A stretch of DNA of 64,000 nt from positions 372,001 through 436,000 of the forward strand of contig NZ_SPSB01000001.1 in NCBI RefSeq assembly GCF_004571135.1, written 5' to 3'. The notes under the pieces were generated by a model, which saw only the letters and a list, made by a program, of their open reading frames with translations, ran no database searches and was not told where the DNA came from. The translations under genes and the position numbers were made by a program. Below are positions 9,060 to 16,529 of this stretch, piece after piece. Within the stretch, counting starts at the first letter, position 1, and the number at the start of each line of letters is the position of its first letter. This DNA is from Algoriphagus kandeliae (GTDB lineage Bacteria > Bacteroidota > Bacteroidia > Cytophagales > Cyclobacteriaceae).

Positions 9060-9425
9060 ATGAGTCGCTTTTTCCTTCTTTTCATTTTTTTGGGATTGCT
9101 TGTCTCCACATCCTTTTCCCAAACCACATCCCAACAAGCTAATCTAGACTCTCTGAGAAGAGAAATCCGGGCTTTAGATCAAGAATTGTATGAAGTTCAA
9201 TTGAATTTGGACCGTTCCAAAAATCAGCTGAAAAAGGGAATTTTTATCGCAACAATAGGATATACGGTGACCATTATTGGCGGTCAATTATTGGGTAGTA
9301 ATCCAGATGTAGGCAAGACTTTGCTATATGTAGGAGGAGCAACTGGTATTGTTGGAACAGTAGTTCTGGTCAAGGGATTTAATAAAATCTCACTGAAAGC
9401 ACCAATTCTACCTCCTAGTTACTGA
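9060..9425 (+). CDS. Small secreted or membrane protein, unknown
   Basis: The ATG at 9060, two bases after the regulator's stop, gives 121 residues; an in-frame upstream start inside the regulator gene is less likely because it would spoil the signal peptide. Residues 1-22 form a signal sequence (FFLLFIFLGLLVSTSFSQ) with probable cleavage near SQT. Next is a short heptad-like coiled coil (residues 30-58, rich in Leu, Arg and Glu), then two hydrophobic stretches around 65-80 and 90-105. I do not recognise a family. Its place behind the LytS/LytTR pair suggests it belongs to the same operon. Confidence 0.75.
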   Translation: MSRFFLLFIFLGLLVSTSFSQTTSQQANLDSLRREIRALDQELYEVQLNLDRSKNQLKKGIFIATIGYTVTIIGGQLLGSNPDVGKTLLYVGGATGIVGTVVLVKGFNKISLKAPILPPSY

Positions 9426-9427
9426 CC

Positions 9428-11002
9428 TTATTTAGCGATTTCTTCAGAAGGTCCTTGAGGTTTTACCAAAATGGTACTTTCTCGATCGACTAGTACCATT
9501 CCTGGAGCACTTCCTTTCACTTTGCGGACATATTTTGCTTCTGTGTAAATCACTGGAGCCAAGCTTTCATTTTTCAATTTGGAATAATAGGCAGCTAAGG
9601 ATGCAGCTCTTTCCAATACAGTTTTGGGAATTATTTTTCCTACAGCATTTCGAATTATCACATGGGAGCCTGCCGCCTGTCGGGCATGCAGCCAAATGTC
9701 GTTTTTATGTACAAAATTCCGTAGCATTTCATCATTGTCCTTTGCCGATTTCCCAACCCAGACATCCATTCCATCAATATGAAACTGCCTGAAAGGAAGA
9801 TTTTCAGGTTCCTTGGAGATTTTAGTTTCTTGGCCGTTTCGCTTTTTGAAATCTTTAAGCGCACGAAAATCTTCCAGTTGATGGAGTTCTTCTAGTAACT
9901 CTTCCAAATGAAGTTTTTGAAGTTCTTTGGACTCAATAGATTCTTTGAGCTGATCCAGCTCAATTTGTCGGTTTTTACTTTTTCGGTAAAGTTGAGCAGC
10001 TAAGTCCTGAGGTTTTTGTTTCGGTTTTAGTTCAATTCGAATAGATTCCTGTGTGTAAAAATTTAATAGGTTCTGAGCCGAATTTCCATCTTGGAATGCA
10101 TGGAGATTGGCCATTATCACATCTGCGATTTGAGAGGGTGGAGGAGCGGTTTCCAATTCTAGCAACTTACTTTTCGCCTTTGTCAGGTAATTCTCCGTTC
10201 GCTTTAATTGCTCCGAAAAATGTTTGGTCAATTGCCGTTTTTCTTTCTCAAAAGCTCCAACTACCAAGGCCTTGTAGAAAAGTTCATTCAATGCCTCAAG
10301 TGGATCGGAGAATTGTGCAATAGCCTCCTCTTCGGGTAATAAACTGAGATAAACCTCTTCATCCTTTTTAACCAAAGAAAAAATGGGGCTTTCCAGCATA
10401 TCGATTACCTCCAGCATGAGCTGCCATTTTTCCTCGAGATTTGCGGAAAGGTATCCCTTGTTTTTAAGCCATTCCCGAGGGATTTTTCCAAGCGTTGGCA
10501 AAAACTGAGAGGCATTCCCCTCCAATTCCCAAAACCGTTCTTGACTAAGGTTCAAATCTTTCTCTAAGCTTCTCCAGTCTAAGGTATTATCATCCTGAAA
10601 TTCATTTCTAAATACCCGTAGAGGCTCAAATTCATTGGCTTTGTAGAATAATAAATTACTGCGATTTCCGTGAAGTTTCAGTAACAGAATAGCTCCGGAT
10701 TCAAACTGTAGGTAAAAGGCTCGCTCATAATTTAATGCTTTGCAATGCGCTACTTTTTCTCCAATTAGTTCTGGAAAAAGATTGATGGAGTTTCGCTTAG
10801 CCCGCTGGAATTTTTCCGGAAAAGAATAATATATGTGAGGGGATAGGAAGTGTGCTCGAAGGTATCTGAGTTCCCCGTTTCGCTGAAATTCAATAATCAG
10901 CTCATCCTTGTTTTGAGAAAAACAAGCTTTGATTTCAAAGCCCTTTAATACTTCCTGAATCCTGGGACAGAGGAATCGTAGAAAATGAAAATTCAAATGC
11001 AT
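9428..11002 (-). CDS. NFACT-family protein (RqcH/Rqc2-like)
   Basis: A 524-residue protein with the NFACT layout: an N-terminal NFACT-N region, a long central coiled coil (about residues 240-380, dense in Leu, Lys and Glu) and a C-terminal NFACT-R RNA-binding domain with the motif DIWLHARQAAGSHVIIRN. In other bacteria RqcH binds peptidyl-tRNA-blocked 50S subunits and adds C-terminal alanine tails during ribosome quality control; whether this homologue is an active tailing enzyme is inference. It ends 3 bases from the convergent gene at 9425 and its start overlaps the stop of the hydrolase gene upstream by one base (ATGA), so the two are coupled. Confidence 0.88.
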   Translation of the reverse strand: MHLNFHFLRFLCPRIQEVLKGFEIKACFSQNKDELIIEFQRNGELRYLRAHFLSPHIYYSFPEKFQRAKRNSINLFPELIGEKVAHCKALNYERAFYLQFESGAILLLKLHGNRSNLLFYKANEFEPLRVFRNEFQDDNTLDWRSLEKDLNLSQERFWELEGNASQFLPTLGKIPREWLKNKGYLSANLEEKWQLMLEVIDMLESPIFSLVKKDEEVYLSLLPEEEAIAQFSDPLEALNELFYKALVVGAFEKEKRQLTKHFSEQLKRTENYLTKAKSKLLELETAPPPSQIADVIMANLHAFQDGNSAQNLLNFYTQESIRIELKPKQKPQDLAAQLYRKSKNRQIELDQLKESIESKELQKLHLEELLEELHQLEDFRALKDFKKRNGQETKISKEPENLPFRQFHIDGMDVWVGKSAKDNDEMLRNFVHKNDIWLHARQAAGSHVIIRNAVGKIIPKTVLERAASLAAYYSKLKNESLAPVIYTEAKYVRKVKGSAPGMVLVDRESTILVKPQGPSEEIAK

Positions 11003-11766
11003 CAGGGCAAATTTAAAACGAGTCCATCATATGCAAGATGGATTCCTTCGGGAAGTTCCTTCTCCACTTCTTGGTGTAGCCCTAATTTATGCGAGATATG
11101 TGTAAAATAAGCCTGCTCAACATTTAGTGAGCCCACTTGTTCTATGGCCTCTTCTAAAGTAAAATGAGATTGATGAGCTGTCTTTTGGAGGGCATTTAAA
11201 ACCAATATTTTTGAGCCCTGAATCAATTTTTTAGATTCCTCAGAGATAAAATTAGCATCTGTGATGTAGGTGAAATCTCCGATTCGAAAACCCAAAACAG
11301 GTAGTTTATGGTGCATTACTGGAATTGGAGTCACTCGAATTCCTTCTACCTCAAATGGAGCATGATCGATCACGTTAGTAATTACTCGCGGCACACCTGG
11401 GTATTTGACTTCAGAAAAAATATAGGAGAATTCACGCTTGATTTGATCAATTACCTGCTGTCTCCCATATATGGGCATATCTCGATTCTGCCGAAAATTA
11501 AATGGACGAATGTCATCCAAACCGGCAGTATGGTCTTTATGTTCGTGTGTAAAAAGCACTGCATCCAAATGAGAAATGCCTGCCCGAAGCATTTGCATCC
11601 GAAAATCAGGTCCGGTGTCGATGACTATGCTTTTTCCATTGATTTCAATATGAGCGGAAGTGCGAAATCGTTGGTCCCTAAAATCCAATGATTTACAGAC
11701 CTCGCAATTACAGCCAATTACGGGGATTCCTTGTGAAGTACCGGTTCCTAAAAAACGGATTTTCAA
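11002..11766 (-). CDS. PhnP-like metallo-beta-lactamase-fold hydrolase
   Basis: A 254-residue metallo-hydrolase. It opens with FLGTGTSQGIPVIGC and a CNCEVC metal-binding-like cysteine cluster, then IDTGPDFRMQM, and the dinuclear metal motif HEHKDH near residue 78. This layout matches the PhnP-like group, which includes cyclic-phosphate phosphodiesterases; the exact substrate here is not known. It overlaps the NFACT gene by one base and the small gene upstream by four bases, so the three form one transcript. Confidence 0.85.
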   Translation of the reverse strand: MKIRFLGTGTSQGIPVIGCNCEVCKSLDFRDQRFRTSAHIEINGKSIVIDTGPDFRMQMLRAGISHLDAVLFTHEHKDHTAGLDDIRPFNFRQNRDMPIYGRQQVIDQIKREFSYIFSEVKYPGVPRVITNVIDHAPFEVEGIRVTPIPVMHHKLPVLGFRIGDFTYITDANFISEESKKLIQGSKILVLNALQKTAHQSHFTLEEAIEQVGSLNVEQAYFTHISHKLGLHQEVEKELPEGIHLAYDGLVLNLP

Positions 11767-12041
11767 AACTTCAATTGGGTTTGTTGCAATTCTTTGAGAA
11801 AATCTTGAACGGACTTTTCGCTGAAGTCTTGAGGGTTAAACTGCAATTCTCCCAAAATGTCTACCAAAGCATTTATTTTCCCCTCTAGAGGGAAGTATTT
11901 GTTTACAATGACAATTTTGGTGTCTTTCAAAATGCAATAACCTGATTTAAAATTTCCTTTTTCATAGCGAAGGATATAATCAGACGCAGCAAAAAGGTTT
12001 TCCAATTTGTCTAAAAAATGTTTGGTGTATTTGATTGCCAT
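11763..12041 (-). CDS. Small conserved-looking protein, unknown
   Basis: A 92-residue soluble protein without cysteines in a motif, signal peptide or membrane segment. It begins with a basic helix (YTKHFLDKLENLF) and has a central beta-like stretch (CILKDTKIVIVNKYFPLEGKI). I do not recognise a named domain. Its start is 3 bases from the stop of the receiver protein upstream and its end overlaps the PhnP-like gene by 4 bases, so it is very likely a real gene of this operon. Confidence 0.75.
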   Translation of the reverse strand: MAIKYTKHFLDKLENLFAASDYILRYEKGNFKSGYCILKDTKIVIVNKYFPLEGKINALVDILGELQFNPQDFSEKSVQDFLKELQQTQLKF

Positions 12042-12043
12042 GA

Positions 12044-12421
12044 CTAGTTCAGGAATTTTTTAACCGTAGCCAGTACCCGGTCATAATCCAGGGGTTTTTG
12101 AATAAAATCATCAAAGCCTGCCTTTCTGAAATCCTCATGGGTCATGTTATGTATATTCCCGCTGATTGCAATAATGGGAATGCTGGATTTTTTCTCATCC
12201 TTCATTTCCCGGATCAATTTGGTACAGGCGATTCCATCCAATACAGGCATGCTGATATCCATCAGAATCAGATCAAAATCCTCATTTTCAAGTTTTTCCA
12301 AGACCTGCTTTCCGTTTCTGGCAGCAGTCATCTCATAGTTTTCGAATGCTAAAACGTTCTTGGTAAGGTTGATGATGATGGAGCTATCTTCCCCAACAAG
12401 TATCTTTTTTGGTAAACTCAT
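12044..12421 (-). CDS. Single-domain response regulator (CheY-like)
   Basis: A 125-residue receiver with no output domain. Acidic pocket residues are E11 and D12 (VGEDSS), the phospho-acceptor is Asp55 in LILMDISMPVLDG, and the conserved Lys is in FIQKPLD. The residue at position 10 is Gly where most receivers have a small aliphatic or Asp. It overlaps the receiver-Hpt gene upstream by 4 bases. The pair looks like part of a phosphorelay whose kinase is not encoded in this window. Confidence 0.93.
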   Translation of the reverse strand: MSLPKKILVGEDSSIIINLTKNVLAFENYEMTAARNGKQVLEKLENEDFDLILMDISMPVLDGIACTKLIREMKDEKKSSIPIIAISGNIHNMTHEDFRKAGFDDFIQKPLDYDRVLATVKKFLN

Positions 12422-13173
12422 GGCTTAAAAATAATTTCTTCCTTGAAATATTGCTGAAATGATTCAATTTCTTTTTCTAAGTGGTGTAGGACTTCCTTCA
12501 TTTTTTCAAAATCCCCACTTCTTCCAAAGGCCTCTGTTTTTGCTGCAGCTATATAAACCAAATTTATTCCGAGTGTGCCTGCGTTTCCTTTGATAATGTG
12601 AACCTGCTTTACGACCTCCTCAGGATTTCCAGATTCGATAGCTTCTTTGGATTCCCTTAGAAGGGAAAAAGCTTCATCCAAAAAATCCTGGTAAATCTGA
12701 TATATGGTCTCCGGTTTGTTGTATTTACTAAGTTGCTCAAACACTGAATTATCAAAAATTATTTCTTTGATAATCAATTGATTGTATTCCTTTTCTTTGT
12801 TTAATGGTTTATCTTCTAAGGCCCGCTTTATTTTTTCTAAAAACTCCTTGGGACGAATGGGTTTCGTGATAAAATCATCAAACCCTTCTTGGATAAAAGC
12901 GCTCCGGTCACTTTCATCCGCAAAGGCTGTCACCGCTATGATAGGGCAATTGTTTTTGCCTTGAGATCGAATTTTTTTGAGTGCGTGAATCCCATCGATT
13001 TCTGGCATTTGAATATCCATTAGGATCAAATCGTAGTCTTTTTGGCTGGCTTTCTCAATAGCCTCTCTACCATTGAGTGCGCTTTCATAACTCCAGATTT
13101 GTCCCACCAAATTCTCAAAAAAACGGCGATTCAAATCATTGTCCTCTACGATCAGTACGCTTTTGCTTTTCAT
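12418..13173 (-). CDS. Response regulator with C-terminal Hpt domain
   Basis: A 251-residue phosphorelay protein. Residues 1-120 are a receiver with VEDN, phospho-acceptor Asp53 in LILMDIQMPEIDG and FITKPIRP. Residues from about 145 form a four-helix Hpt domain with the phospho-accepting His near residue 192 in VHIIKGNAGTLG. Receiver and Hpt modules of this sort usually sit on hybrid kinases; here they are free-standing and followed by a CheY-like receiver. It starts 17 bases from miaA on the other strand. Confidence 0.92.
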   Translation of the reverse strand: MKSKSVLIVEDNDLNRRFFENLVGQIWSYESALNGREAIEKASQKDYDLILMDIQMPEIDGIHALKKIRSQGKNNCPIIAVTAFADESDRSAFIQEGFDDFITKPIRPKEFLEKIKRALEDKPLNKEKEYNQLIIKEIIFDNSVFEQLSKYNKPETIYQIYQDFLDEAFSLLRESKEAIESGNPEEVVKQVHIIKGNAGTLGINLVYIAAAKTEAFGRSGDFEKMKEVLHHLEKEIESFQQYFKEEIIFKP

Positions 13174-13190
13174 TCCTTAAGTTTGGAATT

Positions 13191-14129
13191 TTGAAACGAA
13201 ACCAAAACTCGCCCATTTTGCTTGTCCAACCCACCTTGATTTTGATCGTAGGCCCTACTGCTGTTGGCAAAACTGAACTATGCCTCAATCTAGCCAAAAA
13301 ATTCAAAACAGACATCGTTTCCTGCGACAGTAGGCAGTTTTATCGTGAGTTGGAAATTGGTACAGCTAAACCTAGCCCTGAGGAGTTGGCTACAGTTCCT
13401 CACCATTTGATTAATTCAATTTCTATTTACGAGGAGTATGACGTTAAGCAGTTTGAGCAGGATGCTTTGAAGATTTTGGAGGATTTATTTAAAGAAAAGC
13501 AAGTGGTTATCATGACAGGAGGCTCCGGTCTTTTTGCCAAAGTAATTACAGAGGGTTTGGATGAAATGCCTGAAGTTGAGCCTGGAATTAGAGCTCAAAT
13601 CATTCAGGAATTTGAAGAAAAGGGACTGGCATTCCTACAGGAAGAAGTGAAAAAAGGAGATCCTATTTATTTCTCCGAAGTGGATATTCAAAATCCTCAA
13701 CGCTTGATGCGAGCTTTGGAAATAATCCGGGGAACAGGAAAACCTTTCAGTTCTTTTCGAAAGCGAACTAAAACTGATAGACCTTTCCGGGTTTTGAAAA
13801 TCGGGTTAAATAGAGATCGTGAGGAACTTTATCAACGAATTGATGCCCGGATGGATCAAATGATTGAAGCAGGTTTATTTGAGGAGGCGAAAAAATTCTT
13901 TGACCAAAGACACTTGAACGCATTACAAACCGTCGGTTATCAGGAGATTTTTGGTTTCCTGGAAGGAAAATATGATCGAGAAGAAGCTATTCGTCTACTC
14001 AAGAGAAATTCCAGACGATATGCGAAAAGGCAATTGACTTGGTTTAAAAAAGATACTGAAATTCAATGGTTTAATCCTAGTGAGTTAAATCAGATAATGA
14101 ATTGGATTGATAAAGAATTGGTCACTTAA
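13191..14129 (+). CDS. miaA: tRNA dimethylallyltransferase
   Basis: The enzyme adds a dimethylallyl group to A37 of tRNAs that read UNN codons. Visible motifs are the P-loop IVGPTAVGKTEL, SCDSRQFYRE (with the SRQ signature), GTAKP, ITGGSGL-like MTGGSGLFAKV and the tRNA-contacting RRYAKRQLTWFK near the C-terminus. The frame is open well upstream into the divergent regulator gene; I choose the TTG at 13191 (312 residues) because it puts the P-loop about 20 residues from the N-terminus as usual and leaves the divergent start free. No ATG is available before the P-loop outside the overlap. Confidence 0.92.
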   Translation: MKRNQNSPILLVQPTLILIVGPTAVGKTELCLNLAKKFKTDIVSCDSRQFYRELEIGTAKPSPEELATVPHHLINSISIYEEYDVKQFEQDALKILEDLFKEKQVVIMTGGSGLFAKVITEGLDEMPEVEPGIRAQIIQEFEEKGLAFLQEEVKKGDPIYFSEVDIQNPQRLMRALEIIRGTGKPFSSFRKRTKTDRPFRVLKIGLNRDREELYQRIDARMDQMIEAGLFEEAKKFFDQRHLNALQTVGYQEIFGFLEGKYDREEAIRLLKRNSRRYAKRQLTWFKKDTEIQWFNPSELNQIMNWIDKELVT

Positions 14130-14147
14130 TCAACCTCAAAATCAAAT

Positions 14148-14483
14148 TTAAATTTCCCGAAAACCGCCAATTGCGGCTACCCAGTTGTAAGGAGCTTTTT
14201 TGATCAGGCGATTGTATTGCATTCGATTTACTTTCAGCTCTCGCACGATTTCCAAAGCCTCTTCTATTTTAGGCTGTTTCTTTTTCGATTCTTTCAATTT
14301 CTCTAGAATTTCATCCGGATTTGGAAATGAATCTGCTGGAATCTGAAGTTCGGGTGATAGCTTTCCTAATGAATTCAATAAATCACGTTGCAAGGAGATC
14401 TTTCGCTGCAGCGTATATTTTACAGTCATAAAAAACAGAAGACTAGCCCCTGCAATAGTCAGAAATAAGGGAATATAGCCCAT
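14148..14483 (-). CDS. Small membrane-anchored protein with LemA-like C-terminus
   Basis: A 111-residue protein with one N-terminal membrane segment (residues 3-22, LFLTIAGASLLFFMTV) followed by a charged, helical body. The last 25 residues (YNRLIKKAPYNWVAAIGGF) recall the conserved end of LemA proteins, which have a similar single anchor and helical body but are longer. I read that as a weak resemblance, not a firm assignment. It lies 1 base downstream of pfkA and 18 bases from the convergent end of miaA. Confidence 0.7.
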   Translation of the reverse strand: MGYIPLFLTIAGASLLFFMTVKYTLQRKISLQRDLLNSLGKLSPELQIPADSFPNPDEILEKLKESKKKQPKIEEALEIVRELKVNRMQYNRLIKKAPYNWVAAIGGFREI

Positions 14484-14484
14484 T

Positions 14485-15459
14485 TTAAATACTTAAATAC
14501 TCAATTAGTTTCAAATGATCCGGAATCAGCGGCTTGGTTTTGCCAATGCAATCTCCAAATGGAGTATAAACAACTTCCTGATTCATAATTCCTGCCATAC
14601 AGTTGGATTTGCCTGCTATCAGACCTTCTACAGCTGCCATTCCGCATCTTGATGCTAAAACCCGATCTCGGGCCGTAGGGTTTCCTCCCCGCTGAATATG
14701 TCCTAAGGTAGTTACCTTAAATTCTTTGTTTTTATCGTTGATTTTGGATTTAACCTTGGTCATGATTTCCGCAGCACCTCCTTCTTTATCTCCTTCGGCA
14801 ACCACAATAATGCTTGAAGTTTTGGTTTTGCGAAGGTTTTTGAGGGATTTAACCACAGCATCCAAATCGGTTTTGGTTTCTGGAACCATTACAAACTCAG
14901 CCCCGCTTCCGATTCCGGATTCCACCGCAATAAAGCCAGCGTCACGCCCCATTACTTCAATGAAAAATATTCGATCGTGTGCTGCAGCCGTATCTCGAAT
15001 TTTATCGATTGCATCGAGGGCAGTATTCACGGCCGTATCAAATCCAATCGTATAATCAGTTCCGTAGATGTCATTGTCAATAGTTCCAGGACAACCTACC
15101 ATCGGAATTCCAAACTCTTCATGGAAGATTTTTGCTCCTGTGAAAGTTCCATCACCACCGATTGCCACCAAGCCTTCAATTCCGTGAGCTTTCAGGTTTT
15201 CAAATGCCTTTTTTCGTCCTTCTGGAGTTCGGAATTTTTCCGAGCGGGCGGATTTAAGCATAGTACCTCCTCGCTGAACAATATTGGAAACTGAATAGGT
15301 ATAAAGTCTCTTAATATCGCCTGCAATCATTCCTTCATATCCATGGTAAATACCATAAACTTCCAATCCTTTGTAGATGGCAGTTCGAACTACCGCTCGG
15401 ATGCAGGCATTCATTCCAGGACTATCTCCACCGGATGTAAAAACAGCTATTTTTTTCAT
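14485..15459 (-). CDS. pfkA: ATP-dependent 6-phosphofructokinase
   Basis: A 324-residue glycolytic kinase that makes fructose 1,6-bisphosphate. Motifs are the nucleotide loop TSGGDSPGMNA, IGGDGTFTGA (Gly next to Asp as in ATP-dependent enzymes), the catalytic GTIDND, MGRDAGF and HIQRGGNPTARDR. The GGDGT form argues against a pyrophosphate-dependent enzyme. It starts with ATG and has a good -7 box 22 bases upstream. The small LemA-like gene follows 1 base after its stop. Confidence 0.97.
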   Translation of the reverse strand: MKKIAVFTSGGDSPGMNACIRAVVRTAIYKGLEVYGIYHGYEGMIAGDIKRLYTYSVSNIVQRGGTMLKSARSEKFRTPEGRKKAFENLKAHGIEGLVAIGGDGTFTGAKIFHEEFGIPMVGCPGTIDNDIYGTDYTIGFDTAVNTALDAIDKIRDTAAAHDRIFFIEVMGRDAGFIAVESGIGSGAEFVMVPETKTDLDAVVKSLKNLRKTKTSSIIVVAEGDKEGGAAEIMTKVKSKINDKNKEFKVTTLGHIQRGGNPTARDRVLASRCGMAAVEGLIAGKSNCMAGIMNQEVVYTPFGDCIGKTKPLIPDHLKLIEYLSI

Positions 15460-15480
15460 TTTAATAGGTTAAAAGCTTTG

Positions 15481-15488
15481 CAAAAATA
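15481..15488 (-). promoter_or_regulatory. Candidate -7 promoter box for pfkA (TATTTTTG)
   Basis: Read on the minus strand this is an exact TAnnTTTG match, 22 bases before the pfkA ATG. A -33 TTG at the usual distance is not evident. Confidence 0.45.
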
Positions 15489-15576
15489 TGGATTAAAGAA
15501 AGAAAGCCTTACTTTCTAAAAAGAATAAACTGTAAATTTTCTCTCGGTCAAATCCATAATCAGAAAAACTGAAAAC

Positions 15577-16467
15577 ATGAAAAAGGTGTTTTTGCCTCTT
15601 GCTGAAATTGAAATACCGCAGATTTCTATAGGATGCATGTCTCTGCCTGAGAATTTCTCCGATGCTGAAAAAATTATCCATCGAGCTTTAGATTTAGGTA
15701 TCAATCTATTGGATACGGCTGATCTCTATCAAAAAGGCCTCAATGAGGAAAATGTAGGAAAAGCAATCATAGGTAGAAGGGACAAGGTTTTGCTAAGTTC
15801 CAAAGTTGGGAATCAATGGCGAGCAGACGGAAGCGGTTGGGATTGGAACCCTCGGAAATCCTACATTTTAGAAGCGGTAGAAAAAAGCCTGAAACGATTA
15901 CAGACGGACTATTTGGACTTTTACCTTCTCCATGGAGGAACAATCGATGATCCTTGGGATGAGACACTTGAAGCTTTTGAAATATTAAAGCAACAGGGAA
16001 AAATCAAAGCTTTTGGAATTTCTTCCATTCGCCCCAACGTCATTCGAAAAGTTTTGGCAACGGATCCTCCAAGCTTAATCATGATGCAATACAGCCCTTT
16101 GGATAGAAGACCTGAGGAATCTGTTTTTCCCTTTTTGGAAAAATCTCCAAGTAGGGTTCTTGTTAGAGGATCGTTAGCAAAAGGATTTTTATTAGATAAA
16201 ACCCCAACAGCCTCCCTGAATTTTGGTCCTGATGAGGTTAAAAATGTCCGAGAAGGAATTCGAGACAAGGGATTTGATCCTCAAGCAGTTCTGATAGCAT
16301 TTGGACTTTCACAGCCGGCGGTAGCATCCTTATCGGTTGGGGCAAGTTCGGTAGATCAGATTGATAAACTAGGAAAGGCCTATGAACTCAGTCAAACCAT
16401 TCCCTTGAATCTAATTCAATCATTAAGGCAACAAATACCTGCCTTCACTTACGAAAATCACCGATAG
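15577..16467 (+). CDS. Aldo/keto reductase
   Basis: A 296-residue NADPH-dependent oxidoreductase of the aldo/keto reductase superfamily. The catalytic tetrad is visible: Asp46 and Tyr51 in LLDTADLYQ, Lys in LSSKVGN and His in FYLLHGG. The C-terminal cofactor region contains SVGASSVDQI. It is divergent from pfkA and monocistronic as far as can be seen. The substrate is unknown; the layout is closest to the YdhF-like or sugar-oxidoreductase group. Confidence 0.9.
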   Translation: MKKVFLPLAEIEIPQISIGCMSLPENFSDAEKIIHRALDLGINLLDTADLYQKGLNEENVGKAIIGRRDKVLLSSKVGNQWRADGSGWDWNPRKSYILEAVEKSLKRLQTDYLDFYLLHGGTIDDPWDETLEAFEILKQQGKIKAFGISSIRPNVIRKVLATDPPSLIMMQYSPLDRRPEESVFPFLEKSPSRVLVRGSLAKGFLLDKTPTASLNFGPDEVKNVREGIRDKGFDPQAVLIAFGLSQPAVASLSVGASSVDQIDKLGKAYELSQTIPLNLIQSLRQQIPAFTYENHR

Positions 16468-16529
16468 TCCAATTTTTTTCAGCTGAACTGAAAAATCCCC
16501 TAATTTCGAATTCACCCAAATTCTGAATC

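Noticed and set aside
13077-13190. 38-residue N-terminal extension of miaA
   Set aside because: It overlaps the divergent regulator gene and is not needed by the fold; TTG at 13191 puts the P-loop at the normal place.
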